A stretch of 40,759 nucleotides of DNA, taken from positions 1 through 40,759 of the forward strand of contig CATKAP010000166.1 in the NCBI GenBank assembly GCA_949746255.1, in the 5' to 3' direction. The stretch comes from an uncultured bacterium (GTDB lineage: Bacteria > Bacillota > Clostridia > Christensenellales > Borkfalkiaceae). The translations under genes and the position numbers were made by a program. Below the pieces are notes generated by a model that was not told the DNA's origin, ran no database searches, and was given only the letters and a program-made list of their open reading frames with translations. This document shows positions 1-10,400 of this stretch, one piece after another (positions within the stretch are counted from its first letter, which is position 1; every line of letters begins with the position of its first letter).

Positions 1-1
1 G

Positions 2-1486
2 ACGGAACAGGCTGGTACCGAAGAGGCGGCGGGCATAACGTATTACGACGGTAAAATAATAATTTATTTTGCGGACGGAAGACAGATGTACTGCAATGTA
101 GAGGACTTCAAAGAAGGTTGCGAATTCGTTGAATACGACGGCTTTAAATTCGAAGGTCTTAACGATACCGAAACAACAAAAAACGCTTTGATAAAAGACG
201 TATATTTTAATTCCACAAAGCAAATGTTCGCGGTATATTCGGGGGCCAAAGTTTATTTGTACGACCGTCAAATGAAGTTTATAAACGACTTCGACATCCC
301 CGCTCATAACGGGAACGCAAGAAGGTTGATAGGAAGTGCGGATTATATTTATATTAGTTATACCCAAGACGGGCTTTATTCTCCTTCGGTAAGCATATTC
401 GATTGGAACGGCGAACTTGTAGGTAAAATGAGCGTGCCCGTTTCGGGAGATTTCCTGCTTTCGAACGGCGTCAGCAATTTGGCAAAGACAAATATACAGG
501 GTATGGCTGTCATAAACGGCGACTACTATGCGGTTTTGTTAAGGTTTAACGGGGACGACGCGGCGGCGTACGTAAAGATTACGATGCCTGAAATTACCGA
601 AGAGCTCGAACCCGACCTTGGTTTTTGGGAATACCTTAACGCGTGCGACGACGCCGAAGTAACTCCCGCGTTTACGGCTTCGCCGTCTGTGGGAACATAC
701 GGCGAAATAGCGGGTGCACCCGACGGTTACGCAATGAGCGGCGTGTCCGACGGCGAATATCTGTATATCGCTATCAATACCCAAGGCAATTCGGCTACCA
801 CTATATGTAAAGTGGATAAAAATTATAAAACTGTAGCCAAGAGCGCGCAGTTTACGGTAGATTCGGATTCGGACGGCGGAGACAATTCAAGGCTTTTCAT
901 AAAGGACGGTAAATTGTATTGCGTGGCGATAGGCGTTGTGTATTCGTTGGAACTTGAGGAATTTGGGGAAGGTTGCGTTATGGCTAAGGACGACGCAATG
1001 ACGAAAATTCTTACAAAGAATACCGAAAGAACTTTAAAAGCTTCTTATTGGAGCGAAGCGCAACAAAAATACGCCTCTATAGATTACCATTCGACAGACG
1101 AGGAAACGGGAGCTATTACCGTTAATTCGAAACTGTATATTTCCGACGCCGAAGGCGAGCTTGTAGGCGTTCCCGTGCAGTTGGAACACGGCAATATGAA
1201 AGGTTCGTCTATTTATTGCGACGATAACTATATTTACGTCACTTACACGATAAACTATCAAAGCGATCTCCCCATAGACGTGTTCGATTGGGAAGGGAAC
1301 AAAGTGACGTCGTATTCGGTAAAGGGAATTAATCTCGGCGACGGCGCGTACAATATTCAGGCTATATACGAGTTCGAAGGTAAACTTCACGCGTGCGTGT
1401 GCAGTTGGACCGCAGGCTTTAATTGTTTCCATGATTTCACTATAAACGGCGACTTGTCGGTTTTTAATTCAACGGTCGCACCTTAA
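2..1486 (+). CDS. Hypothetical (secreted/propeller-like) protein, 5'-truncated by the window edge
   Basis: The frame is open from base 2 (TEQAGTEEAAGITYYDGKIIIYFADGRQMYCN...) through the tracked ORF to TAA at 1486. Recurrent 'YIYISYTQDG / YLYIAINTQG / IYVTYTINYQ ... FDWNGELVG / FDWEGNKVT' segments suggest beta-propeller-like repeats. Confidence 0.75.
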   Translation, partial: TEQAGTEEAAGITYYDGKIIIYFADGRQMYCNVEDFKEGCEFVEYDGFKFEGLNDTETTKNALIKDVYFNSTKQMFAVYSGAKVYLYDRQMKFINDFDIPAHNGNARRLIGSADYIYISYTQDGLYSPSVSIFDWNGELVGKMSVPVSGDFLLSNGVSNLAKTNIQGMAVINGDYYAVLLRFNGDDAAAYVKITMPEITEELEPDLGFWEYLNACDDAEVTPAFTASPSVGTYGEIAGAPDGYAMSGVSDGEYLYIAINTQGNSATTICKVDKNYKTVAKSAQFTVDSDSDGGDNSRLFIKDGKLYCVAIGVVYSLELEEFGEGCVMAKDDAMTKILTKNTERTLKASYWSEAQQKYASIDYHSTDEETGAITVNSKLYISDAEGELVGVPVQLEHGNMKGSSIYCDDNYIYVTYTINYQSDLPIDVFDWEGNKVTSYSVKGINLGDGAYNIQAIYEFEGKLHACVCSWTAGFNCFHDFTINGDLSVFNSTVAP

Positions 1487-1510
1487 AATTTAACGTTGAT
1501 TCAACCATAG

Positions 1511-1545
1511 ACGCGCCCCGCATTTTGCGGGGCGCGTTCTTTTAC
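1511..1545 (+). terminator. Rho-independent terminator
   Basis: acgcgccccgca-ttt-tgcggggcgcgt (12-bp stem), then tcttttaccttttt. Confidence 0.85.
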
Positions 1546-1647
1546 CTTTTGTTGTATCGGCTTCCTTTTTTTACCGGCAAAAATTGCTTAATTTAGTTAA
1601 AAATGACCTTAGGAACACTAAATTTATTCTAATTTTATCAAAATTAT

Positions 1648-1675
1648 TGACTTTGAGCGCGATTATATTATAATG
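1648..1675 (+). promoter_or_regulatory. Putative sigma-A promoter for the signalling operon
   Basis: TTGACT (1648-1653), 16-bp spacer, TATAAT (1670-1675), about 45 bp upstream of the kinase start. Confidence 0.6.
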
Positions 1676-1719
1676 AATATACGAATATTTTAATAACGGC
1701 GGAATTTTAGGTGCTTAAT

Positions 1720-4700
1720 ATGAAAAAAATCGACAAAAGAAAATTGCGCGACGGTTTGATAATTGCCGTTTGTTGTATTGTAGTCTGTGTTACGATAGGG
1801 CTATACGCGGGGTTTACTTCAAATCAGATATACGACGAAAGCGCGGAACATCTATCGGAGATTTACGACCAGGTTAACACTACTTTTCAACAGAGCATAT
1901 CCGATTACAGAAGAACCATGCGCAGTTGGGAAAAGTACGTAATAAACATAACGGCGGACGCAAACCGTCACGGCGAATTTAAAACTTTTATAGCCGAACA
2001 AAAGAAAAGCTGGGGTTTTACCGATTTTTATCTTGTGGGCGATATTGATTCGGGAAGCGGAACCGCTAACGGCAAAAAGACCGACGGCACTGTAGAAGCG
2101 TTGAATTTCCGCCGCGAAATAGACGTGCTTCTCGGCGGAGAGGATGTGGGTGTATTCGGCACAAGAACAAATTCCGACGGTGAAGAAAGCAGCTTCGTTA
2201 TGTTTGCCGTTCCGCTTTCTCAGGGTAATTACACTTATAAAGTGAGTGAAACCGACGAAGTTTTTACATATCAGGCAATCGCAATAATTTTTAATTCTGA
2301 GGATATGGCAAAGGAAACGCTTAAAATACAGGCGTTTGCCAACACGGGTTTTTGTTACATAATTTTACCCCAGGGCGAAGTGCTTTTACAGTCCCGCCCC
2401 GATGACAACAACCGTGAAAATTATCTTGAATTTCTGAAAAACGAATGTACTTTTCTTAACGCCGATATAGAGGATATAGAAAAACAGTGGGATAGCGAAA
2501 AAACTCCGGATCCCAAAGACAGAAGGGGAATTGCGCTTTTCAAACGCAATTCCGACGGAACGGAATATTATTTGAATTATATGCCGGTCGAGTTCAGCGA
2601 CTGGATGCTTTTGGGTATTGTTCCGTCGTCTGTGGTAAACAGTAAAATGACTTCGTTCAGAACCGTCACCGTAGTGGTTATGGCGGTTATTTTCGTAAGC
2701 ATTATCGTAGCTATAACGTGGCTTTTGGTTACCGCAAGTCGGGAAAAGGCAAAAGTTCAGGCGCGTACGGTAAAATCAAGGGAAAATCTTTTGGATATGC
2801 TGACGCAGAATACAAACGATATGTTCCTGTTGTTCTCTTCCAGAGATTTTAAAACCGAATACGTCAGCACAAACGTATCTTCGGTTTTGGGGTTGGATAC
2901 GGAAACGGTTAAAAACGACGTCAGAAAGGTGCTTGACGCTTCCGTCGAAAGTCACGGCACTTTTACTGCGGACGGACTTAGCGCTCTTGACGAATCGGGT
3001 GTTTGGGAAACCGATATTCAGATGCGCAACGTGCAGAACGGCGACAAATACTGGTACAGAATAACTTTAAAACATTCGGAATATCCCGTAAACGAAGGTT
3101 ACGTGCTTATATTCTCCGACCGCACTAAGGAACGTAAAATGAACGCCGAACTTGCCGCGGCGTTGGATATAGCCAAGTCGGCCAACGAGGCGAAGAGCAA
3201 TTTCCTTTCCAACATGTCGCACGATATCCGCACGCCTATGAACGCTATTATAGGGTTTGCCACGTTGCTCGCAAAAGACGCGGATAATGCCGATAAAGTG
3301 CGCGAATACATACGTAAGATAATGTTTTCCGGTCAGCACCTTTTAAGTTTAATCAACGATATATTGGATATGAGCAAAATCGAAAGCGGAAAAACTTCGC
3401 TCAACGTAGAAGAATTCGGTTTTGCCGATTTCCTCGATGAAATCAGTTCGATAATGGGACCTCAGGCAAGCGCAAAGAAACAGCATTTTGAAATTCACGC
3501 AAACGGCGTTTTGCCTGAAAACGTGTACGGAGATAAACTGCGTTTGAACCAGATAATGCTCAATTTGTTGTCAAACGCGGTTAAATATACGCCCGAAGGC
3601 GGTAAAATCTGGTTTACTGTGGAAGCGCTTGAAAAAGCCGTCCACAACCATGTTCATTTAAGATTTAAAGTCGAAGATAACGGCATAGGCATGAGCGAAG
3701 ATTTTATTAAAGTTATTTTCGAGCCTTTTTCACGCGAGCACAGTTCCGCAACTAAGGAAATACAGGGCACCGGGCTCGGCATGACGATAACCAAAAATAT
3801 CGTTGATCTTATGGGCGGCACCATGACGGTTAACAGCGTTCAGGGCAAGGGCAGTATTTTTACCGTCGATTTGGAACTTGCGGTAGTCGAGCACCGCGAC
3901 GTTGACGACGAAACGTTCTGGACGGACAACAATATTTATAAAATTCTTGTAGTCGACGACGAAGAATACGTTTGCAAAGACGTAAAAGAACTTATGGACG
4001 GAACGGGCGTAGACGTGGATTACGCTTTGACGGGTATGGAAGCTGTCGACAAAGTGGGAACGGCCCACGACGCCGGCACGCCGTTTAATCTTATTATTCT
4101 CGATTGGAAAATGCCGGAAATGGACGGTTTGGAAACCGCAAAGAGAATCCGTGCGATCGTGGGGCGCGAAATGCCTATAATGGTTCTTACTTCGTACAGT
4201 TTCGACGAAATAGAACAAGACGCCAAAACCGCCGGAATAGATTTCTTCCTTCCCAAACCTTTCTTCGTTTCCAATTTCCGCCGCGCGGTTATGCAATTGA
4301 ACGACAGTACTCCGAGAAAAACGGGAACGAGCGAAGAGGTTCGTTCCATAGAAGGGCTTAAAGTGCTCGCCGCGGAAGATAACGAAATAAACGCGGAAAT
4401 TTTGCAGGAGCTATTGGATATCGAAGGCGTTGATTGCGAAATAGTTTCAAACGGTAAAGAGGCGTTGGAAAAATTCGAAAGCAGCGAACTTAACCGTTAC
4501 GATATGATATTCATGGATATTCAAATGCCCGTTATGAACGGTTACGAGGCGGCGCGTGCAATTAGAGCGTGCAAGCATGAAAGGGCGGCGGAAATACCCA
4601 TTATAGCGATGACGGCGAACGCTTTTGACGACGACGTTAAAGCGGCTTTGGATTCCGGAATGAACGCGCACCTTGCAAAACCCATCAATATGGATAAACT

Positions 4701-4734
4701 CAAAGAAATAATAGTTAAATTACGGGGTGAATAA
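1720..4734 (+). CDS. Membrane hybrid sensor histidine kinase with two receiver domains
   Basis: N-terminal TM, extracytoplasmic sensor region, second TM, PAS-like segment, H-box NFLSNMSHDIRTPMNAIIGF, HATPase motifs (NLLSNAVKYTPEGG, DNGIGM, GTGLGM), REC1 (LVVDDEE...LDWKMPEMDG...PKPF) and REC2 (AEDNEIN...MDIQMPVMNG...AKPI). An alternative GTG start lies at 1711. Confidence 0.93.
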   Translation: MKKIDKRKLRDGLIIAVCCIVVCVTIGLYAGFTSNQIYDESAEHLSEIYDQVNTTFQQSISDYRRTMRSWEKYVINITADANRHGEFKTFIAEQKKSWGFTDFYLVGDIDSGSGTANGKKTDGTVEALNFRREIDVLLGGEDVGVFGTRTNSDGEESSFVMFAVPLSQGNYTYKVSETDEVFTYQAIAIIFNSEDMAKETLKIQAFANTGFCYIILPQGEVLLQSRPDDNNRENYLEFLKNECTFLNADIEDIEKQWDSEKTPDPKDRRGIALFKRNSDGTEYYLNYMPVEFSDWMLLGIVPSSVVNSKMTSFRTVTVVVMAVIFVSIIVAITWLLVTASREKAKVQARTVKSRENLLDMLTQNTNDMFLLFSSRDFKTEYVSTNVSSVLGLDTETVKNDVRKVLDASVESHGTFTADGLSALDESGVWETDIQMRNVQNGDKYWYRITLKHSEYPVNEGYVLIFSDRTKERKMNAELAAALDIAKSANEAKSNFLSNMSHDIRTPMNAIIGFATLLAKDADNADKVREYIRKIMFSGQHLLSLINDILDMSKIESGKTSLNVEEFGFADFLDEISSIMGPQASAKKQHFEIHANGVLPENVYGDKLRLNQIMLNLLSNAVKYTPEGGKIWFTVEALEKAVHNHVHLRFKVEDNGIGMSEDFIKVIFEPFSREHSSATKEIQGTGLGMTITKNIVDLMGGTMTVNSVQGKGSIFTVDLELAVVEHRDVDDETFWTDNNIYKILVVDDEEYVCKDVKELMDGTGVDVDYALTGMEAVDKVGTAHDAGTPFNLIILDWKMPEMDGLETAKRIRAIVGREMPIMVLTSYSFDEIEQDAKTAGIDFFLPKPFFVSNFRRAVMQLNDSTPRKTGTSEEVRSIEGLKVLAAEDNEINAEILQELLDIEGVDCEIVSNGKEALEKFESSELNRYDMIFMDIQMPVMNGYEAARAIRACKHERAAEIPIIAMTANAFDDDVKAALDSGMNAHLAKPINMDKLKEIIVKLRGE

Positions 4735-4735
4735 C

Positions 4736-6760
4736 GTGAACCGTATTAAGAAGAAAATTCTTATAGTCGACGACAGCGAACTTAACCGGTCGTTGCTCGC
4801 CGATATGCTTTCGGGCGATTTCGACATAATAGAAGCCGAAAACGGCGCCGTTGCCGTGGACATTTTACATGAGCACGAACTTGAAATAGCGCTTATTCTT
4901 TTAGATATCGTTATGCCGCAGTTGGACGGCTTCGGCGTGCTTTCTATGATGAACAGGACGGGTTGGATAAAAACCATACCCGTAATAATGATATCGGCGG
5001 AAACAAGCGGAACTTATATAGACCGCGCTTACGACCTCGGCGCCGTAGACTATATCAGCAGACCTTTCGACGAACGCACCGTAAAGCACCGCGTATCGTG
5101 TAATTTTGCTTTCAGTATGCGGCAGAAAGAAATGACGAATATGCTTTCACAGCAAATCTATCAGAAGGAAAAAGATAACAGCCTGATGATAGAGATTCTT
5201 TCGCATATAGTCGAATTCAGAAACGGCGAAAGCGGTTTGCATGTGTTGCACGTAAACGTTATAACTCAAATGCTGTTGGAAAGGCTTGTGCAAAAAACAA
5301 GCAAATACGGTCTTACAGCCGCGGATATAAAACTTATAAGCACGGCTTCGGCTCTGCACGATATAGGTAAAATTACAATACCTTCGGAAATATTGAACAA
5401 ACCCGGCAGGTTTACTCCAGAAGAGTTCGAAATTATGAAAAAGCACACCGTGGACGGCGCAAATATGCTTGCGGCTATTCCTTTCCGTAAAAACGAAGCT
5501 TTGATAAAAACGGGACACGATATTTGCCGCCATCATCATGAAAGATACGACGGCAAGGGGTATCCCGACGGATTGAAAGGCGACGGAATTCCCATTTCGG
5601 CGCAGGTGGTTTCTCTTGCCGACGTTTACGACGCTCTTACCAGTAAACGCGTGTATAAGGAAGCGTATTCGCCCGATACGGCTGTGGATATGATAGTCCG
5701 CGGAGAATGCGGGCAGTTCAATCCTTTGCTTCTGGAATGTCTTTTGGATATCGCGCCCAGGCTTAAAACCGAATTAACCGTGGTATCATTGGGCAGTCAT
5801 ACCGACGATAAAATTCATGATACAGTAAAACAGATATTGCACGGCGAAAAAGGCACCGCTTCAGACCGTTCCATACAACTTTTTGAAAGAGAGCGGCAAA
5901 AATTTCGATTTTTATCGGATATTTCGGGTGAAATTATATTCGAATATACTTCCGTACCCGAAACTTTGCAACTTTCCGAGTGGAGCGCGGAACTGTTGGG
6001 TTTGCCTGTAAGAATAAGCGACCCTTCGGAAAATTGCGAGTGGAACAATATTTTTCCGGCGGAAGATTTTAAAAAGTTTTTGAACGATATAAAACGGACT
6101 ACGCCTTCGAATCCGGTAGCCACCGCTAAGTTCATTTTGAATATAAACGGACAGCAAAAGTGGAGTAAAATAATTGCAAAATCTCTTTGGGGTGATTCGG
6201 AAGCACGTGAACCCGACGGCGCTATAGGTAAAATAGTCGACGTAAACGATGAAACGGAAATTATGGAACTGCTCGAACAAAAAGCCGAGCACGACGCCAA
6301 AACGGGGCTTTTGAATCATAACGCCGCAAAACGGAAAATAGATTTGATTATTTCCGACGCAGAATTAAAGGGTAAACGGTACGCGCTTGCGGTAATGGAT
6401 TTGGATAACTTCAAACAGGCGAACGATAAATACGGGCACCTTTTCGGCGACGAGATTTTGAACATCGTTGCGGAAAGAATGAAGGAGAACATAAGAAGCA
6501 CCGATATAGCTGCGCGCGTGGGCGGCGACGAGTTTATATTGTTTATGGAATATAAGGATACGCTTATACCGCAAATAGAGCGTATTTTCAAAAGTTTGAC
6601 GGTAAAGTACAAACAATTCGACGTTAAAGTAAGCATGGGAATAGCCACCACGCAAGTTTGCAACGGCGGTTACGACGAACTTTTCAGGATCGCGGACGAA
6701 GTTATGTACGAAGTAAAACGCGGTGAAAAGAACGGCTATAAAATTTACGGCGCAAAATAA
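4736..6760 (+). CDS. Response regulator with REC, HD-GYP and GGDEF domains (c-di-GMP turnover)
   Basis: REC (ILIVDDSE...LLDIVMPQLDG), HD-GYP (ALHDIGKI...HHHERYDGKGYPDGLKGDGIP), GGDEF (RSTDIAARVGGDEF). GTG start at 4736 or 4727; if 4727, it overlaps the kinase stop. Confidence 0.92.
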   Translation: MNRIKKKILIVDDSELNRSLLADMLSGDFDIIEAENGAVAVDILHEHELEIALILLDIVMPQLDGFGVLSMMNRTGWIKTIPVIMISAETSGTYIDRAYDLGAVDYISRPFDERTVKHRVSCNFAFSMRQKEMTNMLSQQIYQKEKDNSLMIEILSHIVEFRNGESGLHVLHVNVITQMLLERLVQKTSKYGLTAADIKLISTASALHDIGKITIPSEILNKPGRFTPEEFEIMKKHTVDGANMLAAIPFRKNEALIKTGHDICRHHHERYDGKGYPDGLKGDGIPISAQVVSLADVYDALTSKRVYKEAYSPDTAVDMIVRGECGQFNPLLLECLLDIAPRLKTELTVVSLGSHTDDKIHDTVKQILHGEKGTASDRSIQLFERERQKFRFLSDISGEIIFEYTSVPETLQLSEWSAELLGLPVRISDPSENCEWNNIFPAEDFKKFLNDIKRTTPSNPVATAKFILNINGQQKWSKIIAKSLWGDSEAREPDGAIGKIVDVNDETEIMELLEQKAEHDAKTGLLNHNAAKRKIDLIISDAELKGKRYALAVMDLDNFKQANDKYGHLFGDEILNIVAERMKENIRSTDIAARVGGDEFILFMEYKDTLIPQIERIFKSLTVKYKQFDVKVSMGIATTQVCNGGYDELFRIADEVMYEVKRGEKNGYKIYGAK

Positions 6761-6777
6761 ACGACAGAGGTGGAATT

Positions 6778-7137
6778 ATGACTGTTAAAGAATGTTACGA
6801 ACAAATCGGAGGCAATTACTGCGACGTAATGAGCAGATTGCGTACCGACGAACGCATTGCGCGTTTTCTGGGAAAAGTCGCCGAGGACAAAAGTATGGAG
6901 CTGTTGGAAAATTCTCTGCGCGTCCGCGACATGGAGGAGGCGTTCCGCGCCGCGCATACGGTAAAAGGCGTGTGTATGAATCTTTCTCTAACAGACTTGT
7001 TTGTTGCGGCGGAGAAAATGACGGAAGCTTTGAGGGGAAGGGCGGAATACGGAGACGACCTTGTTCCTCTTTTCGAAGAGTTGAAAAAGCAATACGAGCG
7101 GACTGTAACGGGAATCCGTGCACTGTCGGCGGAGTAA
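6778..7137 (+). CDS. Hpt (histidine phosphotransfer) domain protein
   Basis: About 119 aa helical protein with Hpt motif AFRAAHTVKGVCMNLSL; RBS gaggtgg upstream of the ATG. Confidence 0.88.
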   Translation: MTVKECYEQIGGNYCDVMSRLRTDERIARFLGKVAEDKSMELLENSLRVRDMEEAFRAAHTVKGVCMNLSLTDLFVAAEKMTEALRGRAEYGDDLVPLFEELKKQYERTVTGIRALSAE

Positions 7138-7155
7138 AATAAAAAAGGAGAAGCC

Positions 7156-7380
7156 ATGTCAAGAAAGAGCGATATACTTAAAAAAATAAAAGAAAGCGAA
7201 CAGGAGATAGAAAATCTCGAAAAGAGAAGGGGGCGCAGTCAATCCGCGCTTCTCGAAGCGGTTGTAATCGGTGAAAAGCCGAACGAAACGGACGTAGAGT
7301 ACTTTAAAACTTATACAAAACTTATAGATTTGGAAAGACAGAATTTAAGGAAACTCAAAGCCGAACTTGAAAATTTGTAA
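7156..7380 (+). CDS. Small coiled-coil hypothetical protein
   Basis: 74 aa, heptad-like and charged (ILKKIKESEQEIENLEKRR); AAAAAGGAG RBS; same operon orientation. Confidence 0.7.
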   Translation: MSRKSDILKKIKESEQEIENLEKRRGRSQSALLEAVVIGEKPNETDVEYFKTYTKLIDLERQNLRKLKAELENL

Positions 7381-7482
7381 AACAGTACCGACTTAAATAA
7401 AATTTCGTCAGTGCCGCAATATGCGTTATTTAAACGCAGTAAAGTTCACGCGCGTATTTTCGCGCGGCGAACGGAGGGGAGT

Positions 7483-10400
7483 ATGTTATATTATAAAAAG
7501 GTTAGAAAATTATTGGTTTGCGCGCTTTTGGCAATTTGTCTTTTGCTGTTTCCGATAGCTTTGAACGGGCTGACGGACATAAACGGCGATATTGCGGAAG
7601 CAGCCGGCGCATTCAGAACTTACACGCTTATTAACGTGGAACTTGCGGACGAATCTTACAGACCTTACGCCGGTTTGACTACGGTTGCGGGTTTAAAGAA
7701 AAATCTTGTAGTCAAAGGAACTACTAACGGCAATCAGGAATTTACGGATAACGATACTTACGTTCTGTTTTCCGAAGAATACGAAGTGCGAATAAACGGC
7801 GAACTTAAAGACGACGCTTACGTTATCGGCAGCGGCGACGCTGAGGAAAACATATTAACCTTAACGGTTGTTTGCGGTTCGCTTACTTCCGATATTCTGT
7901 TGCCGCTTTCGGACGATGCTCCGGATTTAACGGGCGAAGTTTCTTTTACAGTTGAAAACGGCAGCCTTACCGATGATTACAACGCGGAAAACTTATATAA
8001 AGTTCTTACGGTAAAGGCGGGGGAAACAGTACTCACTCCCGATTTGTATACGGTGGAAATGGAAGATATTTACGGTAAATCTTCCGCCGAAATAACGGTA
8101 AACGTTAACGGTAAAACCGCGGTAAAAACGGTTTCCGTAAGAGCGGCTGAGCTTAAAGGCGTTGATTTGCGCGTAAAACCGGAATTTTCCCTTACGGGCG
8201 GTAGATATAAAGATAAGGACGGGCGCGACGCGTTTATACAGGGCGCCAATCCCGAGGGCGTTTTCAAAAATTTAGACGTGGTAGCTATTTTTGAAAACGG
8301 CAGAAAAACGCTCTCTCTCACGTTTAACTCGCAAAATAATCTGGTCGGAGCCGAAACGGGCGAAACGGTAAGTTCTAATTTGACGGGTTCTGCGGGCGAA
8401 ACGGAAAACTTTACGGTCACCGTGGAAAGAAACGGAAGATACGCTACAAGCTCTTCGCTTACCATAACTTTCGCTAAGACCGAAATTATAAAAATAGCGG
8501 TCAATAAAAAGGCGCTGGACGAGTGGAACGAAAGGAACAGGGGTACGGAAAATTTAAAACCTTACACCACTTTGGATCTTGTCAATATGGCGGGCGACGA
8601 CAATACTCCCGTGTTTAAACTATTGAGAAACGACGGGGGAGAAGAAGCGGTAACAAGCAGTAACATAAAGGTGGACGGTTCGCTTGCGCCCGATGCGGCT
8701 ACGGCGGACGCCAATCCTTCGGTTTATCAAAAAGATATTAAAATAGTAACGACGGACGGAACGGTGTCTTCCGAACCTGTAACTATTAAGTACATAAACT
8801 TCGCTCTTCCCGACAGTTTGCAAATAGAGGGCGATTTCGCAACGCAAATAAAACACCATGACGCGGATATGAGCGGGTTAACTCTCGTATTGAGTTATAA
8901 AGTAGGTCCCAGAACGTACCCTGCGAGCGTGCCGTTAATAGATTACGAAAAATACGTTACCCCCACAATATATAAGGGCGACGAAGTTCAAAATAAAATT
9001 TTAACGGATAGCGATTATTTGCAGCTAAGTATAAATTATAACGGTAAAACCGCGGAAAAAAGCGGTGATATAACGCCGGTTGACGACAGAATTATTTTGC
9101 CTATGACGGACGTTTCCACCATAACGTATTCCGAGGGTTGCGCCAAGACGTTTGAAAACTTCCAGTCCGATAAAATGCGGATAGAAGTTTTTATCGATGA
9201 AAATTGTATGGTTCCCGCTGAATCGGGCGCTTATTCGGTAAACGGAGGAAAAGTAAGTTTTAACGGCGGCGGAAGTTATTATATTAAAGTTTCGCTGAAT
9301 GCAACCGGAGGCAGGATACAGGCGGCGGACGGAGTTCTGTATCCCGAAGAAGAATTTATATTGTATTACGAAGGCACCACGCCTTCGGGAATTACTCTTG
9401 CGGGAAACGGACGTTCGGCCGTTTACGCTATCAGAATAAACAAGGGCATTCTCGCCGTAAATCTTGCCGTTAAAGACGAAGCCGCGGAAATATATTACGG
9501 AGATAATTTAAGAGGTTTAATTAACGTAACGGGTACTTCCAACGGCAGAACTTCGGCGTTGGATAGCCTTAACGTAAAATATAAGCTTGTGCTTGTGAGA
9601 AAAGGTGCGGCGTTCGATTACGATAACTGCACATACCTCAATTATACCGAACCTTTAAAAGTAAACGCGGGAATATATACCGTTTACGCGGTATCCGAGG
9701 AAACGGAAGCATATTTGGCGGGTAAAGTACGTTCGAACAAATCAATTGAAATTACCGTATTGCCCAAAGAGTTGGACGCGTCTAATCTTGTAGCTTCCGT
9801 CGAATATGCGAGAAAAGCGTATGAATTGAAAGAGTTTGTTTCTTACGACGGATTCGCCGGCGGAGAAACCGCGGATAACGCTTTGGAAATTAAGGGCAAA
9901 ACAAATTCGTCGGGCGTCACCGTCGAAGAGTTGAGATTTGCGGATACGTATGACGTTATCGTCGGCATCAAGCAGAACGGAGAAACGGACGAATATAATT
10001 ATAACTACATTTGGTCTGACAAAACTTATACGGATAAAACCGTATCGGTAGAAATAACCAAAAAGCAATTTAAAGGTTTTGGCGCAACGCTTGCGGAAAA
10101 TCAGAAATCTTTCTATTTCGGCGAAACTTCAACCGCGCCTGAAGCTTATATAAGCGGCGGCGACGACGCTTATTTCACCGTAAACGCCGCGCAATATTTT
10201 AAGATTGACGGCGCAAGCGAAACGCTTGTAACCGAAGCGGATTTCTCGAAGTGGGGGATTGGCGTTTACAAAATCAAATATTCGGTCACGCCGGTATATA
10301 TAGACGGCGAAGGCAACGTAGACGGAGTGCCTAACGATTTTGTTCTTCCTGCGGCGGAAGCCGAATTTGAAATAACGGCCGCGGTTATATCGCCCGTGAC

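Noticed and set aside
7381-7482. c-di-GMP riboswitch upstream of the giant gene (tempting given the HD-GYP/GGDEF neighbour)
   Set aside because: No recognisable GEMM core sequence and the space after the preceding ORF is only about 100 nt with two simple hairpins.
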